NCBI GenBank assembly: GCA_002839765.1
Contig: PGYR01000002.1
Span: 62,001 to 126,000 of the forward strand
Origin: Ignavibacteriae bacterium HGW-Ignavibacteriae-4
GTDB taxonomy: Bacteria; Bacteroidota; Ignavibacteria; Kapaibacteriales; UBA2268
Length of the DNA stretch: 64,000 bases
Direction: 5' to 3'
Shown here: positions 25,541 through 33,340 of the stretch, in pieces
How the letters are laid out: each line of letters opens with the position of its first letter
Numbering within the stretch: position 1 is the stretch's first letter
Position numbers and translations under genes: made by a program
Notes under the pieces: generated by a model
What the model saw: the letters and a program-made list of their open reading frames with translations, nothing else
Told to the model about the DNA's origin: nothing
Databases searched by the model: none

Positions 25541-28387
25541 ATGAAATACATAATTAGAATTGCTTTACTAGCACTTTTTACAATTAGTTTAACTGCCAAA
25601 GAAGAGGCAAAAGAGTCAGATTTCCTGACTAATCCTAGGCAACTAATATTCGAAGGTGCACGCTCAGGAGAAGGGTATTTCTCACAAGACGGTAGATACC
25701 TAATATTCCAAAGTGAGAGAATAGACGACAATCCATTTTATCAAATCTTTATGCTAGATTTTGAGACTGGTGATATAAATCAAATATCGAACGGAACTGG
25801 GAAGACCACTTGTTCTTTCATCCAAAAAGATAATAAAGGCAAAGTTCTTTATAGCTCTACTCATCTAGACCCAAAAGCAAAATCAAAACAAAAAGAAGAA
25901 TTCGACTTACGTGCTTCTAGCACAAAGCGTAGATACGCTTGGGACTATGACGAAACAATGGACATATTCTCTGCTGATTTTGATGGCAAAAACCCAAAAC
26001 AGTTAACCAAAGCGAAAGGGTATGATGCGGAAGGTTCTTACTCACCAGACGGCAAGAAGATATTATTCGCTTCTAATCGAGATGCTTACAGCAGAAAATT
26101 AAATGATAAAGAACAAAAGCAATTAGAATTCGACCCATCTTACTTCTGTGAATTATATATAATGGACGCTGATGGTAGCAATGTAAAGCGATTAACTGAT
26201 AACCCCGGTTATGATGGTGGTCCATTTTTCTCACCAGATGGTAAGAAAGTTATTTGGAGAAGATTCACTCCAGATGGTCACCAAGCTGATGTTTACACTA
26301 TGAATTTGGATGGTTCAGACCTAAGACAAATAACTAGTTTCGAATCTATGTCATGGGCTCCTTATTTCCATCCAAGTGGTGAGTATATAGCTTTTGCATC
26401 TAACAAATACGGGTATGGTAATTTCGAGGTTTTCCTAGTAGATAAATTGGGTGAGAAAGAACCGGTCAGAGTTACAACCACCGATGGATTCGACGGATTA
26501 CCTGTGTTTCACCCAGATGGTGATAAACTAGTATGGACTAGCGGCAGAACTACAAATGGTAAAGCACAGCTATTCATGGCTAATTGGAATCACAAAGCTG
26601 CTCTCGAAGCCTTGAAAAATGCTCCAAAAAGAGAAAACAAAAAAAAAGTAATTAATACTGGTGCAATCAAATTAGATGAACTAGAAGCAAAAGTAAAGTA
26701 CTTGAGTAGCGATGAACTTGAAGGAAGATTCACTGGTAGTGAGGGTATTCGGTTAGCTGCCGATTTTATAGTTTCAGATTTGAAACAATTTGAATTAAAG
26801 CCGCTAAAGGGATTCAACGATCTTCGCGTCCCTTTTGACTATACCTCAGATATTGATATTTCGAAAACTGACAATTATCTATATACTATTAGTACTTCTG
26901 GTAAAGAGAACAGGATTGAAGTCGGTTCAGACTTCATGCCTCTAGCATCAACTGATAATGGTAATTTCGGTGGTAATCTAATCTTCGCTGGATTCGGAAT
27001 TAAAACATCTGATGATTCTGAATTTAAGATGAATTCTTATGCTGACTTAGATGTAGATGGTAAGTTTTTAATGGTGCTTGACGATATGCCTTCTAATCTC
27101 GATGAGGAGCAACAAAAAGCATTAACGCGCTATTCTTCACGTATGTACAAGACCCTAACTGCTCGTGAACTTGGTGCAATTGGTATCATCTTCATCTCCG
27201 AAAGAGCAAAAATCACTAAACCGAATGATGTTCGTATGAATATCAAATCTGGAATGTTCTTATCAGAAATAACTGAAGCTGCCGCTGGTAAATTACTAGA
27301 CACAGATTTCACCAAAATCAAAGATAAAGTCGATAATTATAATCCACATGAAAAAAGTTCATTCGACCCAAAGATACAAATAGAAGGTAACTATTCTGTT
27401 GAGAAAGTAAGATCAACGGACAATAATATAATTGGGGTTGTCTATGCTGATAATTCTGATGAATATGTAGTTATTGGTGGACACTATGACCACCTTGGTT
27501 ATGGGGAAGGGGGTTCATTAGCTGATGGCGATGCTATACATAATATACATAATGGAGCAGATGATAATGCCTCTGGTACTACCGTAGTGATGGAGCTAGC
27601 TGAGTATTATGCTCAACTGAAAAAAGATAATCCAAAAGCTATTAAAAAGAATCTTGTATTTGCATTTTGGTCTGGTGAAGAACTAGGTTTACTTGGCTCT
27701 TCTGAATTCGTAGATCAAGCTGAGGAAAAGGGATTAAAATTCCATTCATACCTCAATTATGATATGGTTGGTATGCTGAAAGATAATAAACTATCTATGC
27801 AGGGTGCTGGTAGTGCTGAGAATTGGAGGAAATTAATAGAAAAGAAAAACATAATTGCTGGTTTCAATATCGGTGTTTCTGATGACCCATATTTACCGAC
27901 TGACGCTACATCATTCTATAAAAAAGGTGTTCCAGTAATTGCGTTTTTCACTAATCTTCATGACAATTACCACCGCCCAAGTGATGATTTTGAGAATCTG
28001 AATATAGATGGTATGGAAAAAATAGCAAAGTTTTCTACTAAGATAATCGACGAAATACTATCTGATAAAACTGATATAACTTATAAGAAAGTAGAAATGG
28101 CTGCACAAACTAATGTACGTGGATTCGCCGTATATCTTGGTACTATTCCCGATTACGTAGCCGAAGTAGAGGGAGTAAAGCTTACGGGTGTGCGTAGTGG
28201 TGGCCCAGCAGACGAAGCTGGTCTACAGGCTGATGATATTATCGTTCACCTAGGTGATAAATCTATCAAGAATATATATGATTACACAAATGTGCTAGCT
28301 GATTTGAAAGCAGGTTTGAAATATAAAATTGATGTAAAAAGAGGCGATGAAATTATTAGCTTAACTATTATTCCGGGTAGCAAGTAA
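25541..28387 (+). CDS. Exported M28 zinc peptidase with N-terminal TolB-like propeller and C-terminal PDZ domain
   Basis: This 948-residue protein has a signal peptide (MKYIIRIALLALFTISLTAK). A TolB/PD40-type propeller follows at about 25-370, with repeats such as YSPDGKKILFASNRD, FSPDGKKVIWRRF and FHPSGEYIAFASN. The M28 peptidase domain at about 390-830 has the di-zinc ligands in order: GGHYDHLGYG (near 648), GADDNASGT, FWSGEELGLLG, NYDMVGM and HDNYHRPSDD (His near 811). A PDZ domain (GGPADEAGLQADDIIVHLG) ends the protein. M28 peptidases are aminopeptidases or carboxypeptidases. A longer TTG-initiated frame from 25424 lacks a proper signal, so ATG 25541 is preferred. Confidence 0.92.
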   Translation: MKYIIRIALLALFTISLTAKEEAKESDFLTNPRQLIFEGARSGEGYFSQDGRYLIFQSERIDDNPFYQIFMLDFETGDINQISNGTGKTTCSFIQKDNKGKVLYSSTHLDPKAKSKQKEEFDLRASSTKRRYAWDYDETMDIFSADFDGKNPKQLTKAKGYDAEGSYSPDGKKILFASNRDAYSRKLNDKEQKQLEFDPSYFCELYIMDADGSNVKRLTDNPGYDGGPFFSPDGKKVIWRRFTPDGHQADVYTMNLDGSDLRQITSFESMSWAPYFHPSGEYIAFASNKYGYGNFEVFLVDKLGEKEPVRVTTTDGFDGLPVFHPDGDKLVWTSGRTTNGKAQLFMANWNHKAALEALKNAPKRENKKKVINTGAIKLDELEAKVKYLSSDELEGRFTGSEGIRLAADFIVSDLKQFELKPLKGFNDLRVPFDYTSDIDISKTDNYLYTISTSGKENRIEVGSDFMPLASTDNGNFGGNLIFAGFGIKTSDDSEFKMNSYADLDVDGKFLMVLDDMPSNLDEEQQKALTRYSSRMYKTLTARELGAIGIIFISERAKITKPNDVRMNIKSGMFLSEITEAAAGKLLDTDFTKIKDKVDNYNPHEKSSFDPKIQIEGNYSVEKVRSTDNNIIGVVYADNSDEYVVIGGHYDHLGYGEGGSLADGDAIHNIHNGADDNASGTTVVMELAEYYAQLKKDNPKAIKKNLVFAFWSGEELGLLGSSEFVDQAEEKGLKFHSYLNYDMVGMLKDNKLSMQGAGSAENWRKLIEKKNIIAGFNIGVSDDPYLPTDATSFYKKGVPVIAFFTNLHDNYHRPSDDFENLNIDGMEKIAKFSTKIIDEILSDKTDITYKKVEMAAQTNVRGFAVYLGTIPDYVAEVEGVKLTGVRSGGPADEAGLQADDIIVHLGDKSIKNIYDYTNVLADLKAGLKYKIDVKRGDEIISLTIIPGSK

Positions 28388-29119
28388 TTTAGAAATTCGT
28401 TCGGGGTAATTTGTTACTATAGCATTTATCCCGAATTTTAATATAGTATCCAACTGCTCTTCATTATCCGCTGAGTAAACTCCCAGATAGACACCCAACT
28501 CATCACACTCATTGACCACTGCTTCGTTTAGCTGTTCGATAGAGCATATATAAACATCGCATTGCGTCTCGGCATGTAATTTCTTCGGAGTGCTATCAGG
28601 CATTGCAATTGAGGCTATATTATAATCTTCATCTTTAGAACGAATATACTGCACTACTCCCACGCAAAATGATGCGAATAGGCAGTTCTCTAAGTAACCG
28701 AATGATTTTACAGCATCGAGAATTACATCCACATTTTCGGAATCGAATGTACAATCGTCATTTGTCTTTATTTCTATTATTAGATAGACTTCATTATGCT
28801 TACTGAATCTCAGTACTTCTTCTAACTTTGGTATATATACTTTTTCTTCACCCTCTGTATTCAGATTAATCTCAGAAATTTCATTGGATGACAACTTAGA
28901 AGTATCCTGATCAAGATTAATTCTTTTCAGATTAGCATCGTGATATGCAAACGGGATTTTATCCATCGAGACTTGTATGTCCACTTCTAGCATCTTTGCG
29001 CCATTGTCAACAGCTTTTTGGAAAGCAGGCATAGTGTTCTCTATCATAGTCCCAGATGCACCTCTGTGAGCTATTATGAATCTTTCATTATTTTGGACAA
29101 ATTCGCGTATTGTAATCAT
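28361..29119 (-). CDS. Glycerophosphodiester phosphodiesterase
   Basis: This 252-residue TIM-barrel enzyme hydrolyses glycerophosphodiesters to glycerol-3-phosphate and an alcohol. It has the GDPD motif set: FIIAHRGASGTMIENTMPAF, GAKMLEVDIQVSMDKIPFAYHD and later VYLIIEIKT. His of HRG, Glu and Asp of EVD, and His of YHD are the catalytic and metal residues. There is no signal peptide with the ATG at 29119; an upstream in-frame ATG at 29170 would add a hydrophobic IIIYFQTEIINLISM segment and is less likely. Its 3' end overlaps the M28 gene tail-to-tail by 27 bases. Confidence 0.9.
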   Translation of the reverse strand: MITIREFVQNNERFIIAHRGASGTMIENTMPAFQKAVDNGAKMLEVDIQVSMDKIPFAYHDANLKRINLDQDTSKLSSNEISEINLNTEGEEKVYIPKLEEVLRFSKHNEVYLIIEIKTNDDCTFDSENVDVILDAVKSFGYLENCLFASFCVGVVQYIRSKDEDYNIASIAMPDSTPKKLHAETQCDVYICSIEQLNEAVVNECDELGVYLGVYSADNEEQLDTILKFGINAIVTNYPERISKLLATRNNS

Positions 29120-29197
29120 ACTTATCAAATTTATTATTTCGGTTTGAAAATATATTATTATATTAACCATTCTTAGAAATCGAATATAACAAAATAT

Positions 29198-30739
29198 ATG
29201 TACTCACAATTATTTTCTGCATCAGTTTTAGGTATAAATGCGTTTCTAGTGGAGATAGAATGTCATTTGGATTCCCAATTGCCAAAAATCACCATAGTCG
29301 GATTGCCCAGCTCCTCGGTCAAAGAATCGAGCGAAAGAGTATCTGCGGCAATAAAGAACTCCGATTACCTATTCCCACTGAAAAAAATAACTATCAATCT
29401 AGCACCAGCTGATGTTAGAAAAGATGGTAGTGCTTTCGATTTGCCAATAGCACTCGGCATACTCGCATCTACAAAAGTCATAGACCAAGAGAATCTGAAA
29501 GATAAGATGATACTCGGTGAGCTAGCTCTGGAAGGTACTTTGCGAGCAGTTCATGGTACATTGTCTATTGCAATAAAAGCAAAAGAATCAGGATTCAAAC
29601 AAATACTATTACCAGAAGAAAATGCAGACGAAGCCGCTATGGTCGAGGGGATAGAAGTAATCCCAATAAAAGATTTGCGAGAAGCTGTGCAATACCTACA
29701 AGGCAAGTTAGTTATAGAGCCACGAAAAGTAGATTTGAAGAAAATATTCGAATTTGACCAAAGCATATCTATGCTTGATATCAACGATGTAAAAGGTCAA
29801 GAAAATGTAAAACGCGCGATGGAAGTAGCCGCAGCTGGTGGTCACAACCTACTTATGATTGGCCCTCCGGGTAGTGGGAAGACCATGATAGCTAAGAGAT
29901 TACCTAGTATTATGCCTCCATTAACATTGGATGAGGCATTGGAAACTACTAAGATTCATTCCGTATCTGGAATGCTAAGTAAAGAAAGAGCATTGATAAC
30001 TACTCGTCCATTCCGCTCTCCGCACCATACTATATCGAATGCGGCATTAGTCGGGGGAGGAGTGTCTAATATCAGACCGGGTGAGATTTCACTAGCTCAT
30101 CACGGGGTACTTTTCTTAGATGAACTACCAGAATTCAAGCGTGATGTACTCGAGGTAATGCGACAACCACTAGAAGACAAGCAAGTTACTATCTCGCGTA
30201 CCAAGATGACTATAGATTACCCAGCAAACTTTATGCTAGTTTGCTCTATGAACCCAACACCAGACGGCGAGTCCATAGATAAATCAAGCTCTACTTCGCA
30301 ACAAATAAAGCGATACCTTAGCAAAATATCTGGACCATTGCTAGATAGAATAGACATACACGTAGATGTACCTGCTGTCAACTATAAAGAGCTAGCCTCT
30401 GAGAGAAAAGGTGAACCTTCCGAAGCAATTCGTGAGAGAGTGATAAGAGCCAGACAAGTGCAATCAGCTCGGTATGAGGGGCAGAAAGATGTATATAAGA
30501 ATGCGGACATAGGTAGCAAGCTAATCCGTGAACATTGCAAACTAGATGCTGCATCGCAATCACTCCTCCAAACAGCAATGGAGCGATTGGGGCTTTCCGC
30601 TCGTGCCTATGATAGAATACTAAAAGTCTCTAGGACTATCGCCGATCTAGCAGGAGACGCAAATATAAACTCTTTACATATAAGCGAAGCAATCCAGTAC
30701 CGAAGTCTAGACCGCGACTATTGGGGCGATTTGAGCTGA
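29198..30739 (+). CDS. comM: YifB/ComM family Mg-chelatase-like AAA+ ATPase
   Basis: This 513-residue protein has an N-terminal S5-fold/ChlI-like domain (about 1-170, LFSASVLGINAFLVEIE, PKITIVGLPSSSVKESSERV). The AAA+ core has a Walker A LLMIGPPGSGKTMIAKRLPS near residue 221, Walker B GVLFLDELPEF, and a conserved RPFRSPHHTISNAALVGGG. A C-terminal Mg-chelatase domain follows. ComM drives branch migration during natural transformation in proteobacteria; in other phyla the protein is widely conserved. It is cytoplasmic. The start lies 78 bases from the divergent GDPD start. A dispersed repeat follows three bases after the stop. Confidence 0.95.
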   Translation: MYSQLFSASVLGINAFLVEIECHLDSQLPKITIVGLPSSSVKESSERVSAAIKNSDYLFPLKKITINLAPADVRKDGSAFDLPIALGILASTKVIDQENLKDKMILGELALEGTLRAVHGTLSIAIKAKESGFKQILLPEENADEAAMVEGIEVIPIKDLREAVQYLQGKLVIEPRKVDLKKIFEFDQSISMLDINDVKGQENVKRAMEVAAAGGHNLLMIGPPGSGKTMIAKRLPSIMPPLTLDEALETTKIHSVSGMLSKERALITTRPFRSPHHTISNAALVGGGVSNIRPGEISLAHHGVLFLDELPEFKRDVLEVMRQPLEDKQVTISRTKMTIDYPANFMLVCSMNPTPDGESIDKSSSTSQQIKRYLSKISGPLLDRIDIHVDVPAVNYKELASERKGEPSEAIRERVIRARQVQSARYEGQKDVYKNADIGSKLIREHCKLDAASQSLLQTAMERLGLSARAYDRILKVSRTIADLAGDANINSLHISEAIQYRSLDRDYWGDLS

Positions 30740-30741
30740 TA

Positions 30742-30800
30742 AATCCCCTCTTTAAGCAAAGCGAAAGAAGGGTGGACTGCGAAGCAGGAAGGGGTGTTCA
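30742..30800 (+). repeat. Dispersed hairpin repeat, copy 2
   Basis: This copy reads AATCCCCTCTTT, AAGCAAAGCGAAAGAAGGGTGG, ACTGCGAAGCAGGA, AGGGGTGTT, matching copies at 7463-7515 (opposite strand) and 31338-31405. Its stem is imperfect. It lies just after the comM stop codon, and the rest of the 160-base gap to the next gene has no feature I can name. Confidence 0.7.
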
Positions 30801-30901
30801 ATTATAAAGAAATACAACGAAATTTGGATAAAATCAAAATTACAGAAGTAAATAGAACCTTAGAAAATTATTATGGACTTTAACTGGAAAGTAATTATTG
30901 A

Positions 30902-31306
30902 ATGAAATTTAATTTAAAAATAATAAAAAGCGTATTAGTACTAATAATAAGTTGTCTAATATTTTTTATATTTAGTCCAATAAAACTTGTAAAAGTAAAT
31001 CATGAGACTTTTTTTACTGAAGACTATTATTATTATATGATTGAAATCTATGAACAGAATCAATTATACTTCGAGAATGTAAACAAAAATGAAATATCTC
31101 TAAATAAAGTAACCCCTGCTAATGTAGTAAAAGGAACTGAATATTTCTTAACTTTTCAAGACTCCATTAAAGTAACAGTAACTACCGAGAAAAATGATAC
31201 ATCAAGTTATTTCCCTCTTGACAAGTATACTAATATTCGAGTACGTCCTTATCAATCATTTACCATCATGAGTTCTTCTTCAGTATATTTACTACAGGAT
31301 CATTGA
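30902..31306 (+). CDS. Hypothetical single-pass membrane protein, 134 aa
   Basis: I do not recognise this protein. It has a positively charged N terminus and one hydrophobic segment (VLVLIISCLIFFIFSPIKLV, about residues 11-30), so it is either anchored with a C-terminal domain outside the cytoplasm or exported. The rest is rich in Tyr, Asn and Thr and looks like a small beta domain. It is flanked on both sides by copies of the dispersed repeat, which suggests a separate, possibly mobile or recently inserted, segment. It is more AT-rich than comM. Confidence 0.55.
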   Translation: MKFNLKIIKSVLVLIISCLIFFIFSPIKLVKVNHETFFTEDYYYYMIEIYEQNQLYFENVNKNEISLNKVTPANVVKGTEYFLTFQDSIKVTVTTEKNDTSSYFPLDKYTNIRVRPYQSFTIMSSSSVYLLQDH

Positions 31307-31337
31307 TAAAAAAAGGGAACATTACTAAGAGATCAAG

Positions 31338-31405
31338 AAATCCCCCTCTTTAAGCATAGCGAAAGAGGGGTGGCAGACACGTGCAGCGTGGCTGACGGGG
31401 TGTTA
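31338..31405 (+). repeat. Dispersed hairpin repeat, copy 3
   Basis: AAATCCCCCTCTTTAAG, CATAGCGAAAGAGGGGTGG, CAGACACGTGCAGCGTGGCT, GACGGGGTGTTA. The stem (CCCCTCTTT with AAAGAGGGG) is perfect. The central part differs from copies 1 and 2, the insert GACACGTGCAGCGTGGCT replacing their ACTGCGnAGCAGGA, so the family has variable middles and fixed ends. Confidence 0.7.
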
Positions 31406-31507
31406 AAGTTAAACTTCAAACGAAAACATAATATGCATATAAACACATCTACTTTGTAACCAACCTGACTTTAGATGTGTCTATATCTTAATGCGAATAT
31501 AACCACA

Positions 31508-31514
31508 AAGGAGG
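31508..31514 (+). promoter_or_regulatory. Strong Shine-Dalgarno sequence
   Basis: AAGGAGG lies five bases before ATG 31520. It decides the start of the following gene over the in-frame ATG 31475 and shows that the ribosome of this organism recognises a canonical anti-SD. Confidence 0.75.
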
Positions 31515-31519
31515 ACAAG

Positions 31520-32491
31520 ATGAAAAAGCAAGTAAACCTACTGGCAATTTTATTACTATTAGTAACTCTACCAATGTACTCAAATGATGATTCTGATAGT
31601 AATAATACTAAAGAACGTAGTACTGGTATCGCTTCTCTTATCACACAAGCATCTGGAGTTGTTAATGTTGGTAACTCTTGCTTCGGTAGACCGGCTGGCA
31701 CATTCGAAGCTACTGTGATGGATGAGAATGGAAATCCTACAATTGGTGCATCTTTATTTCTAGTAGGAACAACAAAAGGAGCTTATATCAAAGCAAATGG
31801 TGTTGGTACAGTTCCAAATTTGTTTCAGGGTAATTATACTATTAAGATCACTTATGCTGGATACAGCCCTATTCTTGATACAGTAAATATTGAATATGGG
31901 GATACACTTAGAAAATCTTATAAATTAGATGAATTTGAATGCATTATTATGGGTTGTTGTTTTGGATATGAAAGAATAGTTGATGCTTATGAAATCGGCT
32001 CTGTTACTACTTTTAATTCTTCTGAGATACAAGGTCGTGGATGGGGTTCTAACAATTCTATATCTAGACGTACTAAATCAACTAAGTCAATTTATAAAAG
32101 TGAACCAGATAACATAGATTCTAATATTAATTCTACTAGCTTTTCAACTAATAGCATAACTTTTAATATAAGAGATGATAAAGATAATAAAACTGTAGTT
32201 TTAATTGATGGACGAGATGTTTCAAACAGTAAGAATACTACTGATGAAAATAATATTTCAGATCTTATAAAAGTATACCCAAATCCTACAGATGGTCCAT
32301 TTACTATAGAGCTAGAAGAAGAATTTGATAATCTTCAGATTATAGATATGATCGGAAATATAGTATTAGTAAAAGCGCCAAGAATAGGTGTAAACCAATT
32401 TGATTTGAGCGATTTCGCTAATGGCACTTATTTTCTAAAGGTTAGCTACAAAGGAGTTTCGAGTGGAATACAAATACAGCTGAAAAGGTAA
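31520..32491 (+). CDS. Exported protein with carboxypeptidase-like regulatory domain, plug-like region and T9SS sorting tail
   Basis: This 323-residue protein has a signal peptide (MKKQVNLLAILLLLVTLPMYS). A carboxypeptidase-like regulatory domain follows at about 55-130 (GTFEATVMDENGNPTIGASL, YTIKITYAGYSPI), then a stretch that reads like a degenerate TonB plug (YEIGSVTTFNSSEIQ, NITFNIRDDKDN-like, TVVLIDGRDVSN). The last 75 residues are a T9SS type A sorting domain (IKVYPNPTDGPFTIEL, DLSDFANGTYFLKV). There is no beta-barrel. It would be secreted by T9SS and attached to the surface. A short Cys cluster (IIMGCCFGYE) is unusual for an exported protein. Function is unknown. Confidence 0.75.
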   Translation: MKKQVNLLAILLLLVTLPMYSNDDSDSNNTKERSTGIASLITQASGVVNVGNSCFGRPAGTFEATVMDENGNPTIGASLFLVGTTKGAYIKANGVGTVPNLFQGNYTIKITYAGYSPILDTVNIEYGDTLRKSYKLDEFECIIMGCCFGYERIVDAYEIGSVTTFNSSEIQGRGWGSNNSISRRTKSTKSIYKSEPDNIDSNINSTSFSTNSITFNIRDDKDNKTVVLIDGRDVSNSKNTTDENNISDLIKVYPNPTDGPFTIELEEEFDNLQIIDMIGNIVLVKAPRIGVNQFDLSDFANGTYFLKVSYKGVSSGIQIQLKR

Positions 32492-32569
32492 TTTGTGTAT
32501 CATTAGTAAAGTGAAGAGTCTAGTCACTTTAGGTCGTACTACAAGTGCGGTTTGATTTGTGGTGTGACT

Positions 32570-33142
32570 TCAATGAGCGAATCGATGATTTCTGTATCTT
32601 ATCACGTGATTTTTAGAGAGAATTAAATTGGGGATTACTATTATTTCGTTATTTATATCTATTTTATTAAAACTTAATTCAATCTCATTGATGTAAGTAT
32701 TATCAACTTCAAATACAAATGAATAATAGTATAAATTATCTTTGCTCAAATGTTTATTTCCCTTGTAATTAACTTCTCTACCATTAAAATTAATGTTAAA
32801 AAACTCTGTTAGATTATTGATATTCAAATCTGATTCGATTCCTATCCATATTCTATCTTTTCTTCCTAAATCTAAAAAATCATATAGAGGTATGATAGGT
32901 AAATAAGCTAATCCAAAAGTTAATATTTTACCTGATGAAGAAACTGAAATTTTGAATTTATAGTCTTTGTTTGGAACTACAAAAAAGGTATTTGTACTTG
33001 TCTCATATATATACTCCTGCCATATATCTTTAGATACACCCTCTGTTAAAAATCTTTGTTTAAGATCAAAACTTGAACAACTGTAAAAAAAGGGGCTCAA
33101 AATAATCAGAGCTAATATTCTATATATTTTTACAATTTTAAT
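32570..33142 (-). CDS. Lipoprotein of unknown function, possible ATT start
   Basis: I do not recognise the family. The first conventional start is TTG 33100, which would truncate the export signal. The frame is open from the stop at 33146-33148, and from ATT 33142 it encodes (M)KIVKIYRILALIILSPFFYS-C-SSFDL. This is an excellent lipoprotein signal with basic residues, a hydrophobic core and a lipobox. GGGAG lies seven bases before ATT 33142. Alternatively, an A5 run at 33142-33146 could hide a one-base error, because an extra A would join ATG 33156 to the frame. The mature part is beta-rich (NKDYKFKISVSSSGKILTF, NIEL-type strands). Confidence 0.65.
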   Translation of the reverse strand: MKIVKIYRILALIILSPFFYSCSSFDLKQRFLTEGVSKDIWQEYIYETSTNTFFVVPNKDYKFKISVSSSGKILTFGLAYLPIIPLYDFLDLGRKDRIWIGIESDLNINNLTEFFNINFNGREVNYKGNKHLSKDNLYYYSFVFEVDNTYINEIELSFNKIDINNEIIVIPNLILSKNHVIRYRNHRFAH

Positions 33143-33273
33143 TTTTCAACTCCCATTATTTAAAGTTTGTATATCTTCTAATATACGAATTTCTATTGAA
33201 TAAGCTATTGGGAAGTTGTAAATAAATCTATAACCAGTAAAATCAAGAGATTCGGCGAACATAACAAAAATGT

Positions 33274-33304
33274 TTTGTATGCCTAACAATTATTATTAAG
33301 TTTG
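33274..33304 (+). promoter_or_regulatory. Sigma-A type promoter of mntH
   Basis: TTTG at 33274-33277 and TAAGTTTG at 33297-33304 are separated by exactly 19 bases, the Bacteroidota -33/-7 arrangement (TAnnTTTG). It lies 36 bases before the mntH start codon. A 7-bp inverted repeat (CAATTAT 33287-33293 with ATAATTG 33306-33312) straddles the -7 element and could be an operator, though the sequence is AT-rich. Confidence 0.7.
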
Positions 33305-33340
33305 TATAATTGAAATTTTACAAGTATCGAATACTTTCTA

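Noticed and set aside
30742-31405. Reading the 30902-31306 gene with its flanking repeats as a transposon
   Set aside because: The repeats are in direct orientation with different middles, and there is no transposase or target duplication that I can see.
32508-32530. AAAGTGA...TCACTTT hairpin after the T9SS protein gene as terminator
   Set aside because: A 7-bp stem with no T-run; AT-rich chance pairing is likely.
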